Source of the DNA: Alentia gelatinosa
Lineage: Eukaryota; Annelida; Polychaeta; Phyllodocida; Polynoidae
NCBI GenBank assembly: GCA_950022655.1
Contig: OX465584.1
Span: 5,341,694 to 5,405,693, forward strand
Direction: 5' to 3'
Length of the DNA stretch: 64,000 bases
Made by a program: the position numbers and the translations under genes
Notes under the pieces: generated by a model
What the model was told of the DNA's origin: nothing
Seen by the model: only the letters and a program-made list of their open reading frames with translations
The model's database searches: none
Shown: in pieces, positions 34,178-46,100 of the stretch
Position numbering within the stretch: position 1 is the first letter of the stretch
Layout: each line of letters begins with the position of its first letter

Positions 34178-37100
34178 GTAAGTATGGCAGTCAAGCTGGA
34201 GACACACCAAGCGAGTAATGCAGCGATTTCCTGAATCGCCAACACAAAATGGCCTATATGTGAGCTATTATATCATATTTCACCTGGTTACTGCTTGTGA
34301 TATGCTAAACTATCGGTGAGAGATATTCCTATAAAATAATATCTCACAGATATGCTATTTTGTGTTGGCGATTCTGGAGATCGCTGCCTTGACTCGCTTG
34401 GTGTGTCCCCGGTATAAAGGCCGTGACCCACTGGGCGATATATCTCCCTACGATATTGGGACTCTCTAAAATCGCAGGAAATAGCGATTTATCCTAAGTA
34501 AATCCGAAGAGAAAATAAGTTAACATAATCAAAGGGCCACGTCTCCTGACGCCAGAAATTCAATTAGAATAACTAAAGATACAGGTCCCTGAATCCCCAG
34601 GAACTCTTCTTCTTTTCCGGATCTTTATTATTTTCAAATCCCATGCCTATATAATCAGACTAAAGAAGAAACCAAGAAGGTTTGGTCAAACTCATGCTCT
34701 ACAAGTTTGATGCGGAGTGTTATGAATGAGGTGACAGCAGAGTGAATATCATGTAGTATTCAAACGAGCTAGAAAACAATGACTATGATCAAGGCAAGTT
34801 GCCTTCTGTATTTATCTCACCCCTGTACACACTAAAATGATCATAGACACACAGGATATAGACCATGGAGAACCGACTGCAATACCCATGGAGACATAGA
34901 GAATGAGTTCCCAATGTTAAGCCTGTGGGACAAAAATACCAGGGGTGAGATACAAAAATCTACTGTACTCTAACTTTTCTCGTTCTCAACACAGGGAGGT
35001 AAACTATGGGGAGGACGGTTCACGGGCGCGACGGACCCCGTTATGGAGAAGTTCAACGCCTCAATCAGCTATGACCAGCGCATGTGGAAAGAGGACATCC
35101 AGGTGACTACAGGGGCTTTAGAGGGCTGTCTAGTGCATATTCATCAGAACCAATCAAATTTTGTCAAACTGATGCTATAAATAGAACAACAAACCATGTT
35201 ATCCCTTTCACCACCCAGCTAGGAAATCCAGGTCATCAATATCTGCCGTGCTCTCTTTGACCAACACGGACCTATGTCTTTACTCTGTACCGTATTAACC
35301 GGACTGTTGTGAGCTGAGCTGTGATTGGCTCCGACGAATACGCACTAGACAGTGGTGTTAGGAGAACAAAAAAGGTCTACACCGTTCTCTTCGGCCAATG
35401 TTATAGGTTCTTTCATTTACCTGTGATTAGAAGATGGCAGCTTTCCGATTTTCCATGAAAGTCCACGTTTTCATTTTCAGTACACATATATTCTTTTTCC
35501 TGGTGTTAAACAACGATGATAACTGTTAACTACTACACTTCTTTCTAATATATCTCTTTATGATAACAGTGATGCGGTAGTTCGAACTGTTAACTTCGCC
35601 ACATTTTTCCAAATTAAGATGATTTAAGCCTGTCCTCCCTCATAACAGAGTGATTAATTTACAGCGCGGTACTTCGATGTTACCTCAGTCCGCATTAATA
35701 TACTTATATAGAACGTCCTGATCATAGTGTACAAGCTACAAAATGAGATGATAATTCACGGTTCGTACCGAACGAGGCGTGTCCGCAAGTTCCGTACAAA
35801 CCATGAATTATTGTCAAGTTTTGTGGCTAGTACAAGCATGGTAGGTCGTTCTATATTTACTATACACCCGAAATTAAAAAAATCACTAATTTCATTTGGC
35901 TTAACAACCAATATTTCAATAAACGTGTATGGGGAGGTAGTCCATAGTTTCCTGTGGTCCGTACAATATTTTTACGTTATGTGGAGAAACGGTTCATATT
36001 TACAGTATATATACGGCATGGGTATATAGTAAAGCGTGGTACTTCAATGTTACCTCAGTCCGAGTTGCTAGACCATCAGCATAAAAGATATAAAAGGAAC
36101 ATGGAATTTTTTCAATTCATCTACTATCATATTATCCAACGAGGCTACATAGTAACAGTGTGTAAGTATTGGTATAGTTGTGTGAACACTATAAATGTAT
36201 GTAATTAGAAGGAAAATCTCGAGATGAAAATAACTTGGTCCGTACTCTTTTGAGTTTGGCCGCAGATTAATTCACAAAGCAAAGCAGAGTGATGTAGCTG
36301 TCAAATGAGGTGGCGTGAGGACCAAGTTATTTTCATTGAGTGTGTTTCTCATTTTATCTCGCCTCGTCTAACATCATTTATAATTGATTTAACTCACCAA
36401 ATTAGTCATTAAGTATTGGGTACACTACCTTCACGGCCATGAAGTATGAGTTCCTAACGTTAAGCCTATGGAGAAAAATAGTGGGGTGAGATGATAAAGA
36501 GGAAACCATTAGGGTCAGAGCTCGTATCCTATTGACATTGAATCATGTAGTAATAACAAGGTGAAGCCGCATGAATTATGTGGCAATTCAAACGAGATAG
36601 GATCAAGCTCTGACCCTGAACTTGAATAGGTTTCTTCACATTGACTAATGGGCTAACACTTGTGACATAATCCCTCATTGAATGTTTTTTCTAAATACCC
36701 AACGGTCGTTGGATACGACTTCCCAATGTTAAGTTTATGGGGGTGCGATGAATAGAGAATAGAGATATGAGCAGGGTTTGACGTAGCACACACCACCATC
36801 TCCACCACAGGGCAGCCAGGCGTACGTGAAGGCGCTGCAGAAAGTGTCACTCGTGACGACAGAGGAGTGCGACCAGATCAAGACCGGTCTCCAGAAGATT
36901 CACGACGAATGGGCTTCGGGTACTTTCACGGTCCAGCCGTTTGACGAGGACATTCACACAGCCAATGAGCGACGACTGAAGGTAGGCAACTCTGTTCTCT
37001 CTCCATCTGAGGACAGAACATAATGAGAGGAATTAAACCATTAACCCTTTCCTTACCGGACCTTGTCGCAGGTGCATATCTATAAATGCAGCATGCCTGA

Positions 37101-40100
37101 CACCGGACCAAGATAAAAATAATTCGGAAATAATTTAAACAGGTACTAGCGACTTCGTCGAGTCCGAGTTAGGGGAAAAATGTAGAAAACAGAGATGACG
37201 GACTGCCGATAACGGGATTCGACCACCCTACACTCGCATTCCAAGCAGCACGCTCAAATGGTTGCTCCACATGGTCAAGTGTTCGAGTGGTGCCAAATAC
37301 TTAGATTCATGTAGAAGTCTATGGTGGTGGGTGTGGGGAGGGGAATCAGCGGAGTTTTGAAAGGGTTATGAAAAATGTGAAAAAATGATTTTCCCGACTG
37401 CCGATAGCGGGGTTCGAACCCCCATCTCCCGCATTCCCAGCCTGACGCTCTGCTGACTGCTCCACAGAGCCAGATGTTATGATGGGTACAAAAACTTAGG
37501 CTGGTGGTTGGTGGGAGAACCAGCAGAGTTTCGAAAGGGGTACCAGCGAAATCTTGCGATCTCATTGGTCTCTCACGAGAAAAATAGATCAGAAAACTAC
37601 AATATTAAACTTTGATTTTGGCATGGCTTGAAATGAATCATAAGAGAAGAAGTTTGTCTGAGTATAGAAATACAAAAAAGAAGAACAGGTTCGAGTTTTT
37701 ACCTACACGAGAATCTCACTCCTGTGGGGATTCAATCTCCCACCCTAGATCGGGTTCACTATGTCTCTATGTATGGGAGCAACTTCAAGCGGATTCGACG
37801 GAATTCTACCGTTTTAAATATAGTAGGTAATTATGCTCATACACTCAGTCTCCTAGTGATAAAGAATACTTTTCCAGGTCTTTGTTTGGCTGCAGGCATT
37901 GCGTAACTAAGTATATACGTCGCGACACTGGCCTGTGGAAAAAGGCCTATTTACGGTGTCAGATAATTCGAATTGATGCCTTTGCGTCATTTCAGGAGCT
38001 GATTGGAGTGGCGGCTGGCAAGCTGCACACCGGCCGGAGCAGGAACGACCAGGTGGTCACCGACATGAGGCTGTGGCTGCGCGAAGAGCTCAACACGCTG
38101 CGCGGAGTCATCGTCGAGCTGCTCAAAGTCCACATCAACCGTGCCAAAGAGTGAGCATGCTGCTCCTGCTTCTTAACTTTATCATTCAAGGAAATGACAT
38201 AAAAATCACAATAAGTTAAAAGATGTAGAAATCTTATCAAACCAGAGCTCCCCCTGAATAAATGGATAAATAGAAAATCGAACATTTTTCCATATTACAA
38301 TAGGTTAAGGATGTCAGAGTTCATGGAAATCTATGAAATCATGGCCATTTTTAACACACAGAAATATTGTCTCACAATTTTAAAGCTTTGATAAAACCTG
38401 TGTATTATTTCTGGTACCTGATTCCACTCTGTCCACTGGGCTATCTTGGATTTAGGTCAGGTAATGTGGAATTCTACATCTACTATATATTATATGCTCT
38501 CTTTTTTATAATACAATATATCTTTATATGTTAGTTATAGAACCATAGTATCAATGCTTGCCTTTTTTATGAATGTGGTGGGGTAGGGTCATCGCAGGAA
38601 ATGACTTAACAGATTTTCTATTAAGGCTGCTGACATCACTTTGGGTAAAGTGCTGTTTCCACCGGCCAGCTGTTCTTGGCTGACAGAGTTTTTTTTTAAT
38701 ATTCATGTGCACTGCAATATATGGATGTTTAATTGCCATATTTATTTGATATTGATTCTGTTTGATATTTCGTCTTTGCGCAGAGAGGTGGACATCCTCA
38801 TGCCGGGCTATACGCATCTCCAGCGCGCGCAGCCCATCAGGTGGAGCCACTGGATGCTCAGGTGAGCAATTCACTAAATACACAGAGATCGCAGTTTTCC
38901 ACTTATCCAGTGAAGTCCTTCTTTCTATTTCCAGTTAATAATTTTTTTTTTTCGTGTGTAATACCAATTCAAATTGAGCTTTATTCATGCCAATAAAGCA
39001 GTGGTTTCTTCATGCTAATGTTCTGTTGAATTATCATGCTACTACTATGATTAAAAAGCAGTATATATTAAATGTATTAACTGAATTAAACGTTATCTCG
39101 ATGTATCACCACAAAGGATGAGAATATTGTAAAACTCTACAGAATTAAAGTCTGCTATATATATATATATTAAAAAATAAAACAGTGGTTCAAACCTCCC
39201 CACACACCCTCAGTCTCATTCCATGGCCAACAAGGATGGGTTGTCTGTGTTTTCTCTTGGTCTATCTGTGATAGTAAATTCCTCACAAAAAATATTTTTA
39301 CTGCTTTTCTCTGACCCCATCTGACGTCCCTGTATAGTGTATATCTTGGTGATATGTAGTAACTATTATCTTACTCTTGGTATGTTCCCCCATAGACTTA
39401 ACATTGGAAATTTGTATCCAATGCCCATTGAGTATTTAGAAAAAATACTCAATTGGGGATCATGTGACATAGGTTAGCCCATTAGTCAATGTGAGGGGTG
39501 AGATAGATTCAGAAACCTACGGCCAGAGCTCGATCCCATCTTATATGAATCACTACGTAATTCAAGCGGCTTCGCCTTATCAATAACTACGCAATTCAAA
39601 CTCGATGGGATACGCTATGGGTTTCCTCTATAAAAACTCAATGGTTTTTAAACAGCTTCGCGTGGATGCTGCAGCGAGACGTGCAGCGATTGGACGAGCT
39701 GCGGTCACGTGTCAATGTCTTACCTCTTGGCAGGTCAGTAACCTTCTCGACAGTTTATACAAACATCCACATTCAAAACCTTGTATATCAGAGATGGCAG
39801 TCTAAGGTTTCATCAGTAAATTATTTGCCTCTTTGAAATACATCAAAGAACATTGTATGATATATTCATGTATATAATGTACTTGTGCAACATATCACAT
39901 TAGTGCCCAAGACTATCAGAAAAGAATGCTGGGGCTTCAACCACCATTAAACAACTGAGGATATGTCAATGTGCAGAATTCTGAAATGAATGCTGCTGTA
40001 TAAAAAGAAAGTGTGGAACAGGGTGCCATACAGAATATACACAGTAGAGGGAGCATCAATACTTATATAGAACGTCCTGACCATGCTGTACAAGTCACAG

Positions 40101-43100
40101 AACTCGATGATAATTTACGGTTTGTACGGAACTCTGCATAAATGCCTCGTTCCGTACAAACCCTAAATTATCATCGAGTTCTGTGACTTGTACAAGCATG
40201 GTTGGACGTTATATATTTACTATATACCCAAAATTTTTAAAAAATCATTAATTTAATTTTAAACAACCGATATATTAATAAACGTGTTTGGCAATTTAGT
40301 ATTTTAGTGTATGGACCAGTGGTCCGTACGGTATTTTTACGTTATATGTCAAAACTGTTCATATTTACAGGAAATACGGCATGGGTATATAGTAAGTAAG
40401 TATTAACACTATTGAAGAGTATATAATAGACCTATTGTCATCAAACTTTGAACTGATGAGGTACTTTGTATTTCTAGTGGCGCCTTGGCTGGAAACCCCT
40501 TCAACGTGGACAGAGCCTTCATTGCCAAAGGTACGTCAGCCTGCCTCTTAAGGCCGTGCTCCATTGTACCGATCCACTGGAGATTGATGGTCGCCGAGCA
40601 ATCTTAACCCTATCTCCTCCCGTTCTCCGATAGTTCTTGCCCTTGGTTGTTCCCTTGATATTACCTCAGTCGGCGCTGCTGCTCCACTTTGGCGACTGGC
40701 TGGTGACCGGGTTTTTCCCAGTCCCCAGTGGATTGGCTCTCAATCTCCGGTATGGAGCACCGCTAGGAGTACGAGCACAGACCGTTGGGGGGATCGGGAC
40801 TCTAGCTCCACTACAGCTCCACTATTGGCGACTGGGAGCTGATCGGTCGGTGACCAAATCAATCTCCAGTGGATCAGCACAATGGAGCACGGCCTTTAGA
40901 GGGTCACCATGTTAAACAAGCAGTGTTCATACAGAATAGAACCTTAGACGTCTTGTGAATGAAACATGTGGGTGGGGTATGCCTAGGTCTGGTAGGGCCG
41001 AGTTGGAGGTAAGAGTCTTCTTAAAGGAGAACACCAGTGAAAAGTCCAATTAATGGAGAGCACCATCTTAAAGTCTACTTAAAGAAGAACACCGGTAAAA
41101 AGTCCATTTAAAGGAGAGAACCAGAGTACAATAATTAAAGGAGAGCACCAGCGTAAAGTCTACTTAAAGGAGAACACCAGTAAAAATTGCAAATATAGGA
41201 CAACACTAAAGTACCTAAAGGCTGAAGACTAAACTAGAAAAATCATGGTCTGTGGTCCAACTACCAAATATTTGAAAAGGTTATTCTTGCCTTGGAGATT
41301 CTTGTCTATATTTTGAAGTAGATTATTACCATGTTGCAAAAACACCTCTTAGTACAGCCACAGGTTTAAGAAAAACGAGTTATATTTTGAAATGGAGCAT
41401 TTGTTAATTTGATCTTTTGATGTAAGCTATTATCAGAATCTGATGTGTAAGTAGCAATCCGTAAAAGCATAAAGTTTGTTTACATTTTTAAAACCAAACA
41501 TTTTCTGTTTTCTATGTTATTTTGCATACACTGGACAAATAAACAAAGAATATGACCAGTTAATTTGCTTTTGTTACAGAACTCGGATTTGAAGCCATTT
41601 CAGGAAACAGTTTAGATGCTACAAGTGACAGAGAATTTGTTGGTCAGTATAATAATTTCAGTATATCCATGTATCTATCTTGGTGTATCTAAGATTGATG
41701 GCATTTTCCTATCTTTTCTTATATATACGCCTATATTGTCCGCCCGCATATACAACGTAATGTACATATTTCCGGCCGATGTATTCAGTGTTTCGTATAC
41801 AGAAACAGATGTTGCTGCTCCATTGTGAAGAAAACATTTATTTTTTGAGAAAATCTGGATATGGTCTGTAATGGTTGGCCAGACATAAAATCAAAACAAT
41901 TTAAATTTTTTTTATTTTTTTGCCATGTTGTACTAATCTTTAAAATCTTTTAAATCAAAACAAAAAACTTACAAACGTGGTATTTTTGTGTGTGTTTCAG
42001 TGGAGTTTTTGTGGTGGGCGTCGCTGACGGGCACACACATGAGCCGGTGGGCGGAGGACCTCCTGCTCTACTCCACCAAGGAGTACTCCTTCATCGCGCT
42101 GTCCGACGCCTACAGCACCGGCAGCAGCCTCATGCCGCAGAAAAAAAACGCAGACAGCTTGGAGCTCATCCGCGGCAAGGCAGGGCGCCTCTTTGGTCAT
42201 GTGAGTAGTTCTTTTTATCATTTTTATTGTATCTCTCATACCGGGGAGTTTTAACTTGCAGATTGATGCCGAGACGTGTAGGGCGGCTCTCAGTCCTGAC
42301 ATGTTGGCCACTGATCTCGCGTACTACCTGGTCCGCAAAGGGGTGCGTCACTCCACCAACCTCTTACTGATTTACACTAAAATACTTATAACTGGGATGG
42401 GGGTTTGGCATACATTTCTGGAAACCTTTAAACATTGAGATATCATCCATGAAAATTAGCATGAAGAGTTAGAATTAGAATTGAAAAGGGATTTACAGTT
42501 AAGGTAACTGTCATATAGAAAGGAGCAGTATTCTATTATAGGGAGCACACTAGGCTAGCCCTTAGTTTGGAGTTTTTGGACAATTTTTAGCTCATACTTC
42601 ATCTATGCCTTGTGTTCAATGTTTCAAATTATGATTCATCTCAATTTCGTTTTAAATCTATATTTATCCTTGTGGTTTTTTGTGGTTGAATGGCTCTTTT
42701 TATGTACAATATATATTTTCTGTGTTGACAGTGTAGTGTTATAATTATGATGATGTAGGTTTCTTGTGTTGACAGTTTAGTGATATTATCTTGACGATGT
42801 AGGTTTCTTGTTTTCATAGTGTGCTGGTATGATTATGACGATTCTAGGGAGCAGAACGTTTAAATCAAAACGAGGCAAAGGGTTTTGCAATTTTCGAGCA
42901 CCCTAGCTTTCTAGTATTATCGTTCGACCGTTGTAACGTAAGTCAATCTTTGAACTCACTGTACATGATTAATATGAGTAATAAAAGGTAGTTTGATGTG
43001 TTTCTAACAAGATATATCAATAAACTTTGTAGGATAGAAGTATGAATGTTTGAATCTACATATTTATTTACTTTTCAGTAAGTTTTTATTTTGACAGTTG

Positions 43101-46100
43101 TAGCAGCCTGTTATCCGTTTTTCGGCAGATAACTGGAGAAAAGACCAAATAAAACAATCTTTGCAAAATGAATTGATATAAAGAAATCCACCAAAAATCT
43201 CCCCCTGCTCCTCAGCTACATGCCATTTTTTGTTTGATTTCTCTACGTTGGATATTTACTGAGATATTACCAGATATGTACAGTGGGTTTAACATTGGTT
43301 TCAATGGGGTGGAAAGTTGCTAAACCCTTCGTGCGTAAAAGAGTACACTGCACCGCTTTCGAGGAAATAGACTGCAGAGCGATAAAACCTGAGTAGCGCA
43401 GTGTTCATTTTTTCGGCTGGACGAACCCGTTACTATGTTGTGTGACGTTGGCACCACTCCCGAGAATAGACCATATTGAGGTGTCCCATAATCACTTGCG
43501 AGTACAGGGTCTCGTATTGGCTGGTTCCCATCTACGTCATAGACCCTCCAGAGGTTACGAAACCCCCTAATAGCGCCCCAGGTAAGTACAGGATCCACTC
43601 CCGACTGGCTGGCTGCACCTCGTCCCCTTGTCTTCCGATGAACGATCATTTTCTGATTTATAACTGGAGAAACCGAATATAATTTTAAATGTACATGTAG
43701 AAATAACTGAAATTTCCATGGCTGGCATCGGATTTCCAATTTGAAGAATTAGAAAAAAACGTTAAACTGCAATAAATGCAAGTCAAGGGTCTATCACCAT
43801 ACAACGATGGCAACCAGAGAACCACGGCAACCAGCGAACAAAGTTAAGTCAGTTCTACATTCACATGCCAAATTATTTTCAGTTTCTCCAATTAGAAATC
43901 AGAAAATGGTGGTCAATCAGGGGACAGGCAGACCTGGTGCAGCCAGCCAGTCAAGAGTGTACCGGTATCCTTTATTTACCTGGGGCAATATTAGGGAGTT
44001 TAATAACGTCTGGAGGGCGTATGCCTGTTTCTTGTGTAGAGTGTAGTAGTATAATTATGATAATGTATGTTTCCTGTGTTGACAGTGTAGTGGCATGATA
44101 ATGATGATGTATATTTCTTTTGTTGACAGTGTACTGGAATGATCATGTCGATGAAGGGTCTGCCGTCTACCTACAATAAGGACCTCCAGGACAGCCTAGA
44201 ACACATGTTCGATGTCTACGACACAATGAAAGGTGTCCTTCAGGTGTCACTGGGTGTCATCTCCACGCTCAAGGTCAGTATAGATGTTGTAGTATGATCT
44301 TCTGAGGGTCAGTGTAGATGAAGTATGATCTTCTGACAGTCAGTGTAGATGTTGTAGCATGATCTTCTGACAGTCAGTGTAGATGTTGTAGCATGATCTT
44401 CTGACAGTCAGTGTAGATGTTGTAGCATGATCTTCTGAAGGTCAGTGTAGATGTTGTAGCATGATCTTCTGAAGGTCAGTGTAGATGTTGTAGTATGATC
44501 TTCTCAAGGTCAGTGTAGATGTTGTAGTATGATCTTCTGTAGGTCAGTGTAGATGTTGTAGTATGATCTTCTGAAGGTCAGTGTAGATGTTGTAGTATGA
44601 TCTTCTGTAGGTCAGTGTAGATGTTGTAGTATGATCTTCTGAAGGTCAGTGTAGATGTTGTAGTATGATCTTCTGAAGGTCAGTGTAGATACTGTAGTAT
44701 GATCTTCTGAAGGTCAGTGTAGATGTTGTAGCATGATCTTCTCAAGGTCAGTGTAGATACTGTAGTATGATCTTCTGAAGGTCAGTGTAGATGTTGTAGC
44801 ATGATCTTCTCAAGGTCAGTGTAGATACTGTAGTATGATCTTCTCAAGGTCAGTGTAGATGTTGTAGCATGATCTTCTCAAGGTCAGTGTAGATACTGTA
44901 GTATGATCTTCTGAAGGTCAGTGTAGATGTTGTAGCACGATCTTCTCAAGGTCAGTGTAGATGTTGTAGTATGGTCTTCTGAAGGTCAGTGTAGATGTTG
45001 TAGTATGATCTTCTGAAGGTCAGTGTAGATACTGTAGTATGATCTTCCGAAGGTCAGTGTAGATGTTGTAGCATGATATTCTGAAGGTTAGTGTAGATGT
45101 TGTAGCATGATCTTCTGAAGGTCAGTGTAGATGTTGTAGCATGATCTTCTGAAGGTCAGCATAGTTCGATTGTCTCAAGGTCAAATAGAGATGTTGTAGT
45201 AGGATCTTCTGAAGGTCAACTTAGGTGGCTATCTATAAAGTGTGTATGCAAAATTTATTTACTTTAATAATGGATGGCCCTAAGATTTAGAATACTCTTC
45301 TAGAGTCCAGTGTAAATTTTAGTATGATCTTTTTAAATTCCTCATAGATGTAGCAGTATTATGTTCTCAAGTTCACCTAGATCTTGTAGTATAATATTTT
45401 CAAGATCAATGTCGATGTTGTAGGATGATGTTCTCATGGTCAGCGTTGATGTTGTAGTATGGTATTCTCAAGGTCAATGTAGATGTTTTAGAATGATATT
45501 CTCAAGTTCACCTTGATCTTGTAGTATGATATTCTCAAGGTCAGTGTAGATGGTGTAATATGATCGTCTCAAGGTCAACGTAGATGTTATATGATTCCAT
45601 GTGAACAATATATGTACTTTTTCTCCTCATCCTAACTGACATTGCTGTTGGTGTGTTTTGTTTATTTTGCAGATTGATGCCGAGACGTGTAGGGCGGCTC
45701 TCAGTCCAGACATGTTGGCCACTGATCTCGCGTACTACCTGGTCCGCAAAGGGGTGCGTCACTCCACCAAACTCTCACTGATTAACACTAAAATACTTAT
45801 AACAGGGATGGCGGTTTGGCACTTTTCCATAGAAATCCCTATTTTAATCTTTAGTTTAGAATTTTTTTTTTTATTATTCAACGAAGATAATATAAGATGA
45901 GCCACATTCATGTCAGTAAAACAGTGGTTTAAACCTCCCCTCAGCCCCATTCAATGGCCAACATTGATGTCTTTTTTATGTTTTCTCAGTCTAAGGTAGT
46001 AAATTCGCAATGAAAAATATTTCCAATCTTTATCATGACCCAAATAGACATTCCTGTAAAAAGAATATTTCATTCATGGTTATGTTGCTATTTTATGATG

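Larger units (their letters stand above)
42717..44129 (+). repeat. About 43-bp repeats derived from the exon 10 acceptor, split by insertions
   Basis: Three units at 42717-42759, 42760-42802 and 42803-42847, and two more at about 44027-44068 and 44069-44112, each around gtttcttgtgttgacagtgt and agtg..atgat.atgatgatgta. The next unit is the real acceptor and start of exon 10. About 1.18 kb, including family G repeats, separates the two groups. Confidence 0.72.

Noticed and set aside
37390..37475. Functional tRNA gene on the minus strand
   Set aside because: B box is good but the acceptor arms do not pair, and a diverged tandem copy with the same 3' body lies beside it, so a SINE is more likely.
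43320..43739. 139-codon minus-strand frame
   Set aside because: It lies within a rearranged family G repeat; the other copies of that repeat do not keep the frame.
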